Origin: Roseovarius albus
Lineage (GTDB): Bacteria > Pseudomonadota > Alphaproteobacteria > Rhodobacterales > Rhodobacteraceae
DNA length: 64,000 bases
Direction of reading: 5' to 3'
Assembly: GCF_900172335.1 (NCBI RefSeq)
Contig: NZ_FWFX01000012.1
Coordinates: 1-64,000, forward strand
Position 1 is the stretch's first letter, and every line of letters begins with the position of its first letter. The notes beneath the pieces are model-generated. The model saw only the letters and a program-made list of their open reading frames with translations, had not been told where the DNA came from and did not search any database. Positions 43,912 through 54,228 of this stretch are shown piece by piece. A program made the position numbers and the translations under genes.

Positions 43912-44234
43912 TCGACAAAGGCACGCTTTGGCTGGTGATCATCGGGCTGGGTGTCGGCAGTTACACCATGCGGTTTCTGTTTCTGGGCTTTATCGGAAAC
44001 CGGGAAATGCCAGAGTGGTTCTTAAGGCACCTGCGTTATACCGCGGTTGCCGTTTTGCCGGGGCTGGTTGCACCACTTGTTGTCTGGCCCGAGGCCACAG
44101 GAGGCAATCTGGACGCACCACGCTTGATCGCGGCGGTTGTCACAATCATTGCCAGCCTAGTCACGCGCAATATTGTTTTGTCTATTATTCTGGGGGCGCT
44201 CAGCCTTTATGGCGGGCTATATCTGCTGGGCTAG
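43908..44234 (+). CDS. azlD: AzlD family membrane protein, exporter partner subunit
   Basis: 108 residues, four hydrophobic helices. YTMRFLFLGFIGNREMPEWF and RYTAVAVLPGLVAP are AzlD-type blocks. Small partner of AzlC in the inner membrane, translated from the overlapping ATGA. Converges with the peroxiredoxin gene. Confidence 0.92.
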   Translation: MIDKGTLWLVIIGLGVGSYTMRFLFLGFIGNREMPEWFLRHLRYTAVAVLPGLVAPLVVWPEATGGNLDAPRLIAAVVTIIASLVTRNIVLSIILGALSLYGGLYLLG

Positions 44235-44261
44235 GGTTTCCTACCCCAGCAGTGAATATGC

Positions 44262-44912
44262 TTAGCTTGGCGCTTTGGTTTTGCGCAGGTAGGGGAAGAT
44301 GGTTTCGAACTCACCGAACTTCTCTTTCGCGTCTTCATTCGACACGGCTGGTGGGATGATCACGTCTTCACCGGGCACCCAGTTGGCGGGTGTAGCGACA
44401 CCTTTGGACGACATCTGCAATCCGTCCAGCGCGCGCAGGATTTCTGCGAAGTTCCGACCAACCGTCATCGGGTAGGTCATCGACAGTTTCAGCTGCTTGT
44501 CAGGACCTATGATGAAAACAGAGCGCACCGTCGCGCTGTCGGCAGGGGTGCGTCCATCGGGCATGTAAGCCTCGGCTGGGAGCATGTCATAGGCTTTGGA
44601 GACAGCCAGCCCGTCATCGGCGATGATAGGGAACCCGGGGTTCGCATTACCGTAGGCTTTTATATCTTCTTTCCATTTCTTGTGGTCTTCGACACCATCG
44701 ACCGAAACGCCGAGCACCTTGGTGTTGCGCGCCGCCCATTCATCGTTCAACTGCGCAACCGCGCTGAATTCGGTAGTGCAGACAGGGGTAAAATCCTTGG
44801 GGTGCGAGAACAGAATCGCCCAGCTATCGCCGATCCAATCGTGAAAATCGATCTCTCCCTGATCGGTCTGGGCGGTAAAATTAGGAACAGTGTCATTAAT
44901 GCGAAGAGCCAT
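44262..44912 (-). CDS. 1-Cys peroxiredoxin (Prx6 type)
   Basis: 216 residues. The peroxidatic Cys is near residue 45 in HPKDFTPVCTTEFSAV; the downstream half has the Prx6 pattern (VFIIGPDKQLKLSMTYPMTVGRNF) and no resolving Cys. Reduces hydrogen and organic peroxides in the cytosol with an external thiol. Single gene. Confidence 0.94.
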   Translation of the reverse strand: MALRINDTVPNFTAQTDQGEIDFHDWIGDSWAILFSHPKDFTPVCTTEFSAVAQLNDEWAARNTKVLGVSVDGVEDHKKWKEDIKAYGNANPGFPIIADDGLAVSKAYDMLPAEAYMPDGRTPADSATVRSVFIIGPDKQLKLSMTYPMTVGRNFAEILRALDGLQMSSKGVATPANWVPGEDVIIPPAVSNEDAKEKFGEFETIFPYLRKTKAPS

Positions 44913-45323
44913 TTGGAGCTTCCTTTCTTTGCCAAATTGGTTGTGTCGAGAACAGGCTGCTGGCAGTAGGGCGAGGCAACCGACGAATTACACCCAAGCC
45001 ACCCGCGACGACCAATACAACAAGATCGTGGCAGACGCTCTCAGGCTCACTTGGCCCGCATCGTCATGTATTTGCATCTAAAACGCAATGCTGAGAAAAC
45101 GCCAAAACGATCACAATCTTCGCCTTATGTTCAGAAATTTAGTTTATTTTCTGTGCCCTGTCAGTCGAGGGCATGACCGGGGAGTAGTGACAAGGCCGTT
45201 TTGGACCGATACATCTGCATCAACTGAGACATTGAAGGGGCTTCGGGCATGGATCTGTCATCAATCTGCCCAAACACCACCAGAATATCCTTGTAGTTTT
45301 TCCTTTTCGCTTATGGTTCACGT
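44913..45323. other. 411-base intergenic region, nothing recognised
   Basis: Between the divergent peroxiredoxin and ABC exporter genes. Open frames here are short and lack family features. The right half is AT-rich, consistent with promoters for the exporter operon. No repeats or RNA structures stood out. Confidence 0.5.
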
Positions 45324-47129
45324 ATGTACGACGTCTTTAAAAAACTGTTCATATTGCTGAGCGCGCAAGAGCGCAGCAGGTTTGTCCTTCTGTCCGGTCT
45401 GCTGGTCTTTGTCGCCTTTGCAGATGTCTTTGGCATCTCCACGGTTTTGGTTTTGTTGAAGGCTTTCGCGGAACCTCAGATCCTGGAAAGCAATGCGTTA
45501 CTGGCTTGGCTGCACGACACTTTGGGCTTTACAACGCTGTTTTCTTTTCAGGTGTTTTTGTCCTTGCTCGCTCTGCTGGTTGTCACGACAGCGCAGGTCC
45601 TGAAGGCGGGTGGAAGCTATGCAATTGTCCGGTTTTCGGAAATGCGGGGGTTCGAGATTTCAGTACGACTGTTCAGCTCCATTCTACAACAGCCGTACTC
45701 TTGGTTTCTGGACCACAATAGTGCCGATATCAGCAAGACCGTTCTCCAAGAAGTGCATCGCCTTGTGCACTCAGTTTTGATCCCCTGTCTGCAGCTATTG
45801 GCAAATGGCATCCTCGCGCTGTCCATCGTGACCTTCCTCGTTATTCTGGATCCTTTGGTCTCCCTTACTGCAGCTGGTTTGTTAGGCGGCAGCTATGTGT
45901 TGATCTATGTCTCGCTGCGAAAGGTGCTGAGCCGCCTTGGGCAAAAGACCGTAGACGCAAATAAGGGCCGTTACCGGATTACGACAGAGGCCACGGGCGG
46001 CATCAAGGAAGTTAAGCTAATGGATCTGGAGCAGTACTACATCGGGCGCTTCATCAAACCTGCGCTGAATTATGCAAGCTCCGGCTCCAAATCTGCAGTG
46101 TTGTGGCAGATGCCGCGTTTTGCGCTGGAGGCTCTGACGTTTGCGGTTTTGCTGGGCACGATGCTGTTTATGCTAGTGCGTCACGACGGCAATATCGTTG
46201 CGGCCATTCCCACATTGGGAACCATCGCCTTTGCTGTGATGAAACTACTGCCCGCCTTGCAAAACATCTACTTCAACTTGTCAAACATCCGCACCAGCAA
46301 GCCCCTGCTGGACCAGATCGCGAAGGAATATGTCGAGGCAGAGCAAAATCGTCTTAAGCACGCAGATGCCGGAAATCAGCAAGAGCGTATGGCGTTTCGT
46401 GAAAGTTTGGAAGCGCGCAATCTGAGTTTCGCCTACCCGAATTCGACGCGGCCCTCATTGCAGGATGTGAATCTGAACGTGGCGGCAAAATCCACGGTTG
46501 GGTTTGTCGGCGGGACAGGCGCGGGCAAGACCACATTGATCGATAGTGTCTTGGGCCTGCTAGCCCCTGATACCGGAGAGATCTTGATCGATGGCGTGCC
46601 AATCACGCCAGAGAATGTCCGGAACTGGCGGCGCTGCATCGGTTATGTGCCGCAAGTGATCTATTTGACCGACAGTACCGTCGCCGAAAACATCGCCTTT
46701 GGCGTCTCACCCGAGGCCATCGACATGACCGAGGTCGAACGCGCCGCCAAAGCCGCCTCGTTGCACGACTTTGTCGATAGCGAATTGCCACAAGGATACC
46801 AGACCGTGATCGGGGAACGTGGGGTGCGGCTCTCTGGCGGGCAGCGACAGCGCATCGGGATTGCGCGCGCGCTGTATCACGACCCCGAACTATTGATTTT
46901 GGACGAGGCGACCTCGGCGTTGGACAATGTGACCGAACGTGCGGTTATGGATGCGGTCAGCAATATCGGGCATGAGAAAACCATCATCATGATTGCCCAC
47001 CGCCTGAGTACGGTGAAGAACTGTGACCGTATTTTTCTGATGGAGAGCGGCAGTGTCGTTGCAAGCGGCACTTATGAGGAATTGCTTGCGGAAAATGCGA
47101 GCTTCAAGGAACTGGCATCGGCGGGGTAG
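45324..47129 (+). CDS. ABC transporter, fused permease and ATPase, probable polysaccharide-related exporter
   Basis: 601 residues: six-helix ABC exporter domain (about 15-325) and ATPase (about 355-595) with Walker A GGTGAGKTT, signature LSGGQRQRIGIARAL, Walker B LLILDEATSALD and MIAHRLST. Similar to exporters encoded with capsule or glycan genes (PglK/WlaB-like flippases). The glycosyltransferase genes that follow support a lipid-linked glycan as cargo; this is inference. Confidence 0.9.
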   Translation: MYDVFKKLFILLSAQERSRFVLLSGLLVFVAFADVFGISTVLVLLKAFAEPQILESNALLAWLHDTLGFTTLFSFQVFLSLLALLVVTTAQVLKAGGSYAIVRFSEMRGFEISVRLFSSILQQPYSWFLDHNSADISKTVLQEVHRLVHSVLIPCLQLLANGILALSIVTFLVILDPLVSLTAAGLLGGSYVLIYVSLRKVLSRLGQKTVDANKGRYRITTEATGGIKEVKLMDLEQYYIGRFIKPALNYASSGSKSAVLWQMPRFALEALTFAVLLGTMLFMLVRHDGNIVAAIPTLGTIAFAVMKLLPALQNIYFNLSNIRTSKPLLDQIAKEYVEAEQNRLKHADAGNQQERMAFRESLEARNLSFAYPNSTRPSLQDVNLNVAAKSTVGFVGGTGAGKTTLIDSVLGLLAPDTGEILIDGVPITPENVRNWRRCIGYVPQVIYLTDSTVAENIAFGVSPEAIDMTEVERAAKAASLHDFVDSELPQGYQTVIGERGVRLSGGQRQRIGIARALYHDPELLILDEATSALDNVTERAVMDAVSNIGHEKTIIMIAHRLSTVKNCDRIFLMESGSVVASGTYEELLAENASFKELASAG

Positions 47130-47285
47130 TTCCTTTCGAGGCTATGGAGTTTGACTAGCTGAAGCGCGCCATCACTCTCGGCCCCTATCATCAACGGTTA
47201 ACAGATTCTTAAACTCTCACGCAGCAGAGTCGCGGGAACGTTGTTTCCCGACCTGATGCAGAGGTGTTGCCCCTTGAAGAAAAGC

Positions 47286-48137
47286 ATGAACTACCGATAC
47301 CCCAACCGGATCTTCAGGTATCTGCAACGTGCCGGGGTTTACAATGACCGCAATCTGTTTTGGTCGTTTTATGAACCGCGCAACTTTGGTGACTGGATCG
47401 GCCCCTATCTGTTTGAAGCCTACACAGGCAGGCTGCCAATGCACTATGTGCCCAATCTGGGTGGACGTTCCACCGCCGTCTACGCAGCTGGCAGCATCCT
47501 TCGCAATGTCGAGCGTCCCGATAGGGCAACAATCTGGGGCTCGGGCATCATTCACAGCGCAGACACATTTCCACGCCCAAAGGAAGTATTGGCGGTCAGG
47601 GGGCCACGTTCGAACGCACGGCTGTCGGAACTGGGATATGAAACTGCTGCGGTTCATGGCGACCCGGGAATTTTGTTGCCGTTGCTTTACCACCCGCGGG
47701 TTCGCAAATCCTTCAGGGTCGGTTTGATCCCGCACTATGATGACTATGACCTCATGCGGTCCGCCTATTCCGGCATGCCTGATTTGCAAATTGTAGATGT
47801 CCGAAAAGATGTGGAAAGCGTCATCAATCAAATCACTGCTTGCGAGATGACTCTGTCATCGTCGTTACACGGTATCATCCTGTCACATAGTTACGGAGTA
47901 CCGTGTTGCTGGATTGACTCTTGGCATGGGTTGATCGGGGATGGCGTCAAGTTTCTTGACTATTTTGAAGCCGCTGCGATTTTTGGCGTTCGTCCTCAGG
48001 CCTTGCCAAAATCCGCAGAAATTGCGGAATTGGAGTCAATGGTTCGAGACTCCGATATGGCCGAGTTGGCACCTCTGCAAGGTCCTCTGCGGGCGGTGTG
48101 CCCGTTCGCTTCACTCGGCCCTAATCGCGAAAAATAA
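47286..48137 (+). CDS. Polysaccharide pyruvyl transferase family protein
   Basis: 283 residues from the ATG at 47286; upstream in-frame TTG (47241) and ATG (47256) starts have no better signals. NFGDWIGPYLFE, LAVRGPRSNARLSELG, GDPGILLPLLY and SSSLHGIILSHSYGVPCCWI are the blocks of the family that adds ketal pyruvate from PEP to sugars. Probably decorates an exopolysaccharide. Same direction as the ABC exporter. Confidence 0.88.
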   Translation: MNYRYPNRIFRYLQRAGVYNDRNLFWSFYEPRNFGDWIGPYLFEAYTGRLPMHYVPNLGGRSTAVYAAGSILRNVERPDRATIWGSGIIHSADTFPRPKEVLAVRGPRSNARLSELGYETAAVHGDPGILLPLLYHPRVRKSFRVGLIPHYDDYDLMRSAYSGMPDLQIVDVRKDVESVINQITACEMTLSSSLHGIILSHSYGVPCCWIDSWHGLIGDGVKFLDYFEAAAIFGVRPQALPKSAEIAELESMVRDSDMAELAPLQGPLRAVCPFASLGPNREK

Positions 48138-48366
48138 AGTCGTCTGTCTGGACGATTTGAGCTTTCGCTTGTTGTTTTTCTTTGGGGACCTGACGGGGCT
48201 GCCGTGGTTCTGCTGGCACAGCTTTGGATGTGGCCGTGCGCATGGGGGTGCGCAGCAAGTGAAACAGCGCCTCGCGCTTGCCCATAAGCTGTTCAGGCAC
48301 CGACCGTCTTTGCGACGGCTTTCGATTGTCTTGCATATTTTGCCTGCTGTTTTTTCTGCTCTGCAA
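48121..48366 (-). CDS. Possible small basic protein
   Basis: 81 residues rich in Arg, Lys and Gln with a Pro/Gln tail ending QTDDFIFRD. No family is recognised and it overlaps the 3' end of the pyruvyl transferase gene by 17 bases on the other strand. It lies downstream of the WecG-type gene and may simply be an open frame. Low confidence. Confidence 0.25.
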   Translation of the reverse strand: MQSRKNSRQNMQDNRKPSQRRSVPEQLMGKREALFHLLRTPMRTATSKAVPAEPRQPRQVPKEKQQAKAQIVQTDDFIFRD

Positions 48367-48432
48367 GCACTATACAGACATCGCTTAAAAAATTAACAAA
48401 AATTTAACCTTCTACGCTATAAGCGCAGAGAT

Positions 48433-49200
48433 TCATTGCATCTTTGCCCGCCGCGCGGACAAATAAAGCCCCGGCAGGATCAGAAAGCAGGCACCATATC
48501 GTTTGGCCAATCGGATTGGGTTGCTTAGCATGCGCCACAACCATTCCAGCGCCAATTTACGTACCCAGGCCGGGGCGCGCCGTTGTGTGCCCGCGATGAA
48601 ATCGAGCCCTGCACCGATGGAGACAAAACCGCATCTTGGGGCAATTTCAGAGGCAAAATGAGCGAAAACCTCCTGCTTGGGTGCTCCAAGCGCCAAGAAG
48701 CACAGGCGGATATCATTGTCACGGAGTTCTTGCGCGACCTGCTGCGCTTCATCACCTGTCGGGTTGAACCCGAACGTCGGCGCAATTTTCACCCGGACAT
48801 CCAAACTGGGAAACTGCGATTCCAAACGTTGCCCAGCCACATCAAGTGTTTCAGCCGCCGCACCAACGAAAGCGACAGGAACATTGGCTTCGGCCGCAAC
48901 CTTTGCCAGGGGCACAACCAAGTTTGCACCAGGCACCAGTTTCACACTCTGGCCCATGACACCGCGCAGCCAGACAATTGGATTGCCGTCCGCCACCACC
49001 AGATCATGCGCCTGATAGGCCTTCTCGAAGACTGGATCGTGAGACAGTTTCACGATGTGATCGAGGTTGAGTGTTGCGAGCGTGAAGCCTTTGCCCATGG
49101 TCAAATTCTTGGCCACCTGTGCAAGCATGGTTTCAAGGTCCGGCGTATTCACCAGAGACAGAAACTCAACATTTTTGTCTTTACCAAGACCTTGAGACAT
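48433..49200 (-). CDS. WecG/TagA/CpsF family glycosyltransferase
   Basis: 255 residues. Family blocks: TLNLDHIVKLSHDP, LVVADGNPIVWL, FVGAAAETLDVAG, CFLALGAPKQEVF and GAGLDFIAGTQRRAPAWVRK, followed by EWLWRML. Such GT26 enzymes transfer the second sugar (for example ManNAc or mannose) to an undecaprenyl-linked sugar. It points towards the exporter gene and belongs to the same glycan island. Confidence 0.94.
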   Translation of the reverse strand: MSQGLGKDKNVEFLSLVNTPDLETMLAQVAKNLTMGKGFTLATLNLDHIVKLSHDPVFEKAYQAHDLVVADGNPIVWLRGVMGQSVKLVPGANLVVPLAKVAAEANVPVAFVGAAAETLDVAGQRLESQFPSLDVRVKIAPTFGFNPTGDEAQQVAQELRDNDIRLCFLALGAPKQEVFAHFASEIAPRCGFVSIGAGLDFIAGTQRRAPAWVRKLALEWLWRMLSNPIRLAKRYGACFLILPGLYLSARRAKMQ

Positions 49201-49394
49201 GCGCGGCCCTATTCACCATGGAACCATATGAATTTTCTACATCTTGGCGTATCAGCCTACCGTATACGGAGCAAGCGCACAGCTCGATCTCACAATAGAA
49301 TGCAGAGATAACCACCCCACCCGCGTCTAAGTCTCCTCCATTTACCTGAGTGACGTAAACGATTTGTTTACCAATACTCGCCCAAATCAAAAGC

Positions 49395-50438
49395 ATGAAT
49401 CTGTGCCCTCAGAAAAGTTTAGCGGGTTGGCAATCTGAAACCTACGCCGCTGCATCGATGCCCAGTGCCACTTTGATTTCGGCGCAGTCATTTCTGGTCG
49501 ACCGCATAGTCCCAGATTGCGAAGTCATTCACCTTCCCTCGGCGGATGTGCCCGGTGGCATCTTGAAGTACAGGATTGCTGTGAGTGCCTTCCGGTCTCA
49601 AGAAAGACCACGGCGGCTAAAATTCGTGCCTGCTCAAAACATAACGGCCCCGGATGGCAGCATCATATTCGACTTTCGTCATCATAGCCCCGGCAACTGG
49701 GCACACCTGCTCACTATGCATCTGCCGCTGCTTTTTCACATCTCTGAACAACTTGCGATCCCATGGCAGCAAGCCTTGATTCTGATGCCAAAAAGCGCCC
49801 CACGTTATGCAAGGCGTGCGCTCGCTATGTTTGGGCTCAAAACGCTCTTTACTGATGACATCGTACATGGTGCCGGGGTAGAGATCATTGCCGATCCCTG
49901 GCAGTGTTTTTGGCCGGTCCGCCCGGATTGGGCGACGACACATTCCGTTTTGTCGGCCTTACATGCAGCAATCGCGCGAGAGGATCGGCAATTACCAAGA
50001 CGGATTTTGTTATTACGGCGCGATACGCGCACGCTGACCAACTCCGCAGATATAGTAGCGTTGACAGAGCCATTGGGCTTTGAGGTGGTGTACCCAGAGG
50101 ATTACACCCCTGCAGAACAAGCCGCGTTCTTTATGAATGCCGAAGCGATCATTGCGGTGCATGGTGCCGGGCTGGCCCCTTTGCTGTATCGCACCAAGAA
50201 TAGCGCGCACATGAAACTTGTTGAGTTGTTTCCATGCGGGCACATCACCTCTGTGTTTCGCTTCATCGCAACCCAAACAAATACGGCTTGGGTTGGGGTG
50301 CGTGGAAAACTACGCCCTGAATACGTGAAACCTGCCTATCGCTTGTCAAAGCCCTATCGCCGTTTCTCCCTCGACAATTTCGAGGTCGACCCCCGTTCTC
50401 TAATGCTTGCATTACGAAAGCTGGAGATTGCGGCCTGA
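49395..50438 (+). CDS. Glycosyltransferase family 61 protein
   Basis: 347 residues. The DUF563/GT61 pattern is clear: NWAHLLTMHLPLLFHI, RILLLRRDTRTLTN and AEAIIAVHGAGLAPLLY, the last being the nucleotide-sugar site. GT61 is best known from plant xylan and N-glycan enzymes but is frequent in marine bacteria. Probably extends a surface glycan. 31 bases before the next glycosyltransferase. Confidence 0.9.
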   Translation: MNLCPQKSLAGWQSETYAAASMPSATLISAQSFLVDRIVPDCEVIHLPSADVPGGILKYRIAVSAFRSQERPRRLKFVPAQNITAPDGSIIFDFRHHSPGNWAHLLTMHLPLLFHISEQLAIPWQQALILMPKSAPRYARRALAMFGLKTLFTDDIVHGAGVEIIADPWQCFWPVRPDWATTHSVLSALHAAIAREDRQLPRRILLLRRDTRTLTNSADIVALTEPLGFEVVYPEDYTPAEQAAFFMNAEAIIAVHGAGLAPLLYRTKNSAHMKLVELFPCGHITSVFRFIATQTNTAWVGVRGKLRPEYVKPAYRLSKPYRRFSLDNFEVDPRSLMLALRKLEIAA

Positions 50439-50469
50439 AAGTTAAACTTTTCATAAATTTGAGAAAGTC

Positions 50470-51447
50470 ATGCTGAGTGATCACCTCCACAACCTTAAAA
50501 CACAGAGCCTGAGCCTTCGGGAATTTGAACATTTATCGCGCATGCTGGTTTTAGGGGAACGGTTCAGTCACGCCGCCGAAGCAAAGGCTATTATTCCAAA
50601 AAAAATCGCCCCGCGGCTCACTTCTGCGAGGCAGCTTTCCACGCCGACCATCCCACGCGTTATCCATCAGACCTTTGAAACAAGTCAGGTCACTCAAAGT
50701 ATGTATGACGCCGCAATGCGTTGGGTGGAGATCAATCCAGAGTTTGAATATCGCTTTTATGATAAAGACGACCGTCGTGATTTTATCCGGAAGCATTTCG
50801 GGGGTGACATGCTCTCCGCTTATGACAAAATCAACCATGGTGCATTCAAGGCTGATTTCTGGAGATACTGCATTTTGTATCAGCATGGCGGCGTCTACGC
50901 CGACATTGATATCCTGACCTTGGCACCGCTTCGGCAGGTCATCCATGCCGGGGATCAGTTCGTAGCAGCACGAGAACCCATCGTGCGGTATGGCATTACA
51001 AACAGCTTTATCTGTGTGCCGTCCAAGCATCCGTTCATGAAAGCTGCAATTGAGCGCGCCACCCAAAAGATCCATGAAAACTCCGGGAAATTCGATGGGT
51101 TCATGCTAACCGGCCCCGCCAATTTGGGTATGGCGGTCAATGCCTGTTTGGGGCGGGCGGAAAATACGGAACAAAACTTAGGTGTTAGCTTTGACGGCAC
51201 AGCCCATTCCTATCGGTTGGTCGAATTGCTATCGCCCTTGCCAAATCGTCCACGCTGTATGGTCGATAACGGCAGGGTTATCCTGCAGTCTGAATATCCC
51301 GGGTATCGCAAGGAGTTGAGTGTTTTTGGGTTAAAACACTGGTTAATGGACCCGGTCTATAGCGGGTTTGTTCCCCGACTGCGACGAAGTCTTGTTGGTA
51401 GGGTTGTTCGAAGGTACGTTCGAAAATTCATACCCAAGACTCCCTGA
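50470..51447 (+). CDS. OCH1/GT32-like glycosyltransferase
   Basis: 325 residues. IPRVIHQTFET begins the sugar-binding DXD domain, and FKADFWRYCILYQHGGVYAD with the DID metal motif right after is the GT32 (OCH1 mannosyltransferase) hallmark. KHPFMKAAIERA and TGPANLGMAVN follow. Likely soluble, acting on membrane-bound glycans. Six bases upstream of the glycosylase-like gene. Confidence 0.9.
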   Translation: MLSDHLHNLKTQSLSLREFEHLSRMLVLGERFSHAAEAKAIIPKKIAPRLTSARQLSTPTIPRVIHQTFETSQVTQSMYDAAMRWVEINPEFEYRFYDKDDRRDFIRKHFGGDMLSAYDKINHGAFKADFWRYCILYQHGGVYADIDILTLAPLRQVIHAGDQFVAAREPIVRYGITNSFICVPSKHPFMKAAIERATQKIHENSGKFDGFMLTGPANLGMAVNACLGRAENTEQNLGVSFDGTAHSYRLVELLSPLPNRPRCMVDNGRVILQSEYPGYRKELSVFGLKHWLMDPVYSGFVPRLRRSLVGRVVRRYVRKFIPKTP

Positions 51448-51452
51448 GGCGC

Positions 51453-52115
51453 ATGCGTACGTTCGACGACATCTACCAAATTGCAATTGATCGCAAAGGC
51501 AGTGCGGCAGCCGTCGAGGCATTACTCCGCACGCCACTGCCGTTGGAGGAATTGCGTGAAATCCCCGAGGACCGCTGGCTGGCCATGATGGCCAAGTGCA
51601 TTTTCCAGGCTGGATTCAGCTGGAAAGTCATTGAAAGCAAGTGGGAGGGATTTGAGGCCGCCTTTGACGGGTTTGACATCGGGCGCTGTGCGTTCATGGA
51701 TGACGAAAAATTTGACAGTCTGATCAGCGATACACGTATCATTCGCAATGGCACCAAGATCGCCGCAGTGCGTGACAATGCGGCTTTTTTGTTAGAATTG
51801 CGCGCCGAAGGTGGAGTTGGCGAAACACTCGGTGGCTGGCCCTCTACCGACTTCATCGGCTTGTTGGAGATGCTCAAAAAACGCGGCTCACGATTGGGTG
51901 GAAGTACTGGCCCGATCGCCTTACGGTTTGTTGGGCGTGATGGATTCTTGCTCTCGGCCGACGTGACCGCCCGACTGATCGCAGAGGGTGTGATCGACAA
52001 ACCCGCCACCTCCAAGTCCGCGATGAAGGCAGTGCAGTCCGCCTTCAACACTTGGATGGATCAATCTGGACGCTCGTTAACGGAGATCAGCAAGGTGCTG
52101 GCCCTGTCGGTTTAA
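51453..52115 (+). CDS. DNA-3-methyladenine glycosylase I-like protein
   Basis: 220 residues similar to the TAG family: [22 protein letters not shown] matches the family block LILQGFQAGLSW.., followed by [20 protein letters not shown] and [19 protein letters not shown] removes 3-methyladenine from DNA. The zinc-ribbon Cys/His of E. coli Tag are absent, so this is a divergent member. It follows the GT32 gene closely but is functionally unrelated. Overlaps the lysK gene on the opposite strand by 4 bases. Confidence 0.8.
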   Translation: MRTFDDIYQIAIDRKGSAAAVEALLRTPLPLEELREIPEDRWLAMMAKCIFQAGFSWKVIESKWEGFEAAFDGFDIGRCAFMDDEKFDSLISDTRIIRNGTKIAAVRDNAAFLLELRAEGGVGETLGGWPSTDFIGLLEMLKKRGSRLGGSTGPIALRFVGRDGFLLSADVTARLIAEGVIDKPATSKSAMKAVQSAFNTWMDQSGRSLTEISKVLALSV

Positions 52116-53686
52116 CCCAACTTTCCGGCCAGACCATCATCGATCAGTTTGATGCTTTCTTCGATGCCGTAGAGTGCGATGAACCCACCAAAACGCGGGC
52201 CTTGCGACGCACCCAGAAGCACCTCGTATAGCGCCTTGAACCAATCGCGCAGTGGGTCAAACCGTTCGCGGCCGCAAGCAAAGACCAACCCTTGCAGCTC
52301 TTCTGAATCCGCCGGACCATCCCATTCTGCCAACTTGTCGCGCAGTTCTTGCAGCGCCTCGCGTTCCAGATCCGTCGGCGCGCGGAACACGCGTTGTGGT
52401 TTGACGAAATCGTTGTAATACCGCACGGCAAACCCGGCGGCCTGATCCAGATCTGGGTGTGTTTCGGCGCTTGCTTCGGGTGCATAGCGTTGGATGAATC
52501 CCCAAAGTTGTTCTTTATCTTCGGCACTGGAAACCGAAGCCAGGTTGAGCAGCATCGAGAAGGGCACAACCATATTGCTTTCGGGGACATTGCCGCCGTG
52601 GATGTGCCACACCGGGTTGTTCAACTGCGCCTTAAGATCCTGTGTCGGATAGGCGCGCAGCTGTTGGTGGTATTCATCCACCGCCTTTGGGATCACGTCA
52701 AAATGCATTCGCTTGGCGGTTTTCGGCTTTTGATACATAAAGTACGACAGGCTTTCGGAACTGGCATAGGTCAGCCATTCGTCAATCGACACGCCATTGC
52801 CAGATGTTTTGGAGATCTTCTGACCGTTCTCATCAAGGAACAACTCATAGGTGAAGTGCTCGGGCGCTTTTGCCCCCAGCACCCGGCAGATGCCATCATA
52901 GATCGGCGTGTTGGTGGAATGGTCTTTACCATACATCTCGAAATCGACGCCCAGCGCGGCCCAGCGTGCGCCGAAGTCTGGCTTCCACTGCAGCTTCACA
53001 TTGCCGCCGGTCACCGGCAGCGTCCATTCTTTGCCATCCTCGTCATCAAAGGTGATGGTATGGTCCGATGCATTCACCGATTTCATCGGCACATACAGGA
53101 CCCGCCCAGTTTCCGGGTGGATCGGCAAGAAGATCGAATAGGTCTGGCGACGCTCTTCGCGCAGGCTTTTGAGCATGATCGACATGATGTCATCATAGCG
53201 TTCAACGCAACGGCGCAGGATCTCGTCAAACTGGCCCGAAGCATAAAACTCGGTCGAGCTGATGAACTCATAATCAAACCCAAAGGTGTCCAGGAAGCGG
53301 CACAGCATCGCGTTATTGTGCGCGCCAAAACTGTCGTGCGTGCCAAAGGGATCGGGCACCGAGGTCAGTGGCTTTTGCAGGTGTTCTGTCAACGATTCTG
53401 AATTGGGCACATTGCCCGGCACCTTACGCATGCCATCCAGATCATCAGAGAATGACACCAGTTTGGTCGGAATGTCGCTGATCTCTTCAAAGGCGCGCTT
53501 GACCATCGCGGTGCGTGCCACCTCGCCAAATGTACCGATATGCGGCAAGCCCGAGGGGCCGTAACCTGTTTCAAACAGGACATATCCCTTTTCCGGCGGG
53601 GTCTTTTGATAGCGTTTGAGCACCCGGCGGGCTTCTTCAAAGGGCCAGGCTTTGGATTGAAGGGCGGCGTCGCGCAGCTCAGACAT
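52112..53686 (-). CDS. lysK: Lysyl-tRNA synthetase, class I
   Basis: 524 residues from the ATG at 53686, preceded by GGAGA; an upstream start at 53734 lacks a site. Class I HIGH-type motif [11 protein letters not shown] at about residues 45-55 and KMSKS-type [11 protein letters not shown] near 280 are present, with an alpha-helix-cage C-terminus. Charges tRNA-Lys; class I LysRS is mainly archaeal but replaces class II in many alphaproteobacteria. Confidence 0.95.
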   Translation of the reverse strand: MSELRDAALQSKAWPFEEARRVLKRYQKTPPEKGYVLFETGYGPSGLPHIGTFGEVARTAMVKRAFEEISDIPTKLVSFSDDLDGMRKVPGNVPNSESLTEHLQKPLTSVPDPFGTHDSFGAHNNAMLCRFLDTFGFDYEFISSTEFYASGQFDEILRRCVERYDDIMSIMLKSLREERRQTYSIFLPIHPETGRVLYVPMKSVNASDHTITFDDEDGKEWTLPVTGGNVKLQWKPDFGARWAALGVDFEMYGKDHSTNTPIYDGICRVLGAKAPEHFTYELFLDENGQKISKTSGNGVSIDEWLTYASSESLSYFMYQKPKTAKRMHFDVIPKAVDEYHQQLRAYPTQDLKAQLNNPVWHIHGGNVPESNMVVPFSMLLNLASVSSAEDKEQLWGFIQRYAPEASAETHPDLDQAAGFAVRYYNDFVKPQRVFRAPTDLEREALQELRDKLAEWDGPADSEELQGLVFACGRERFDPLRDWFKALYEVLLGASQGPRFGGFIALYGIEESIKLIDDGLAGKLG

Positions 53687-53802
53687 GGGAAATCTCCGGT
53701 TTTTCTTGGCGTATTGTCGCGCACAAGATCGCACGCTTCCTATTGCTCATGCTCCTTACAGTCAATATTCTGCACCGCAACATTAGTGCGAAAGGATGCT
53801 TG

Positions 53803-54228
53803 ATGACCGACCAGATCCCTCACCCCCTCAGCCCACAGGACTGCCTTGTCGTGGTGATGATCGCCGTTTCGGCCTCGGATGAAACCATTCGCACTTCGGA
53901 ATTGGTCAAGATCGAAGTGGCCGTGAACAACCTGCCGATCTTTGCGCAGTATGATCTGGACCGCATGCGGATCATGGCGCAGACGGTGTTTGACCTCTTT
54001 AGTGTCGAAGACGGTTTGGACGCGCTTTTTGGTTTGGTGCGGGACAACCTGCCCGAAGAGCTGTTTGAAACGGCCTACGCATTGGCCTGCGATGTTGCTG
54101 CAGCGGATGGCGCATTGGACGAGGCAGAACTGCGTATTCTGGAAGAGATTCGCTATGAACTGAACATCGACCGGCTGCACGCGGCCGCCATCGAACGCGG
54201 CTCGCGTGCAAGACATATGACGGTGTAA
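53803..54228 (+). CDS. TerB-like tellurite resistance family protein
   Basis: 141 residues from the ATG at 53803 after AAGGA; the frame is open further back but unlike the family. All-helical TerB-like fold with acidic metal-binding pattern: MIAVSASDETIRTSELVKIE and AADGALDEAELRILEEI. TerB-like domains occur in membrane-linked stress complexes; a defined role is unknown. Divergent from lysK. Confidence 0.8.
   Translation: MTDQIPHPLSPQDCLVVVMIAVSASDETIRTSELVKIEVAVNNLPIFAQYDLDRMRIMAQTVFDLFSVEDGLDALFGLVRDNLPEELFETAYALACDVAAADGALDEAELRILEEIRYELNIDRLHAAAIERGSRARHMTV

Noticed and set aside
47941-48396. A 151-codon plus-strand frame after the pyruvyl transferase
   Set aside because: It mostly overlaps the real gene in another frame and the remaining part shows no family or ribosome binding site.
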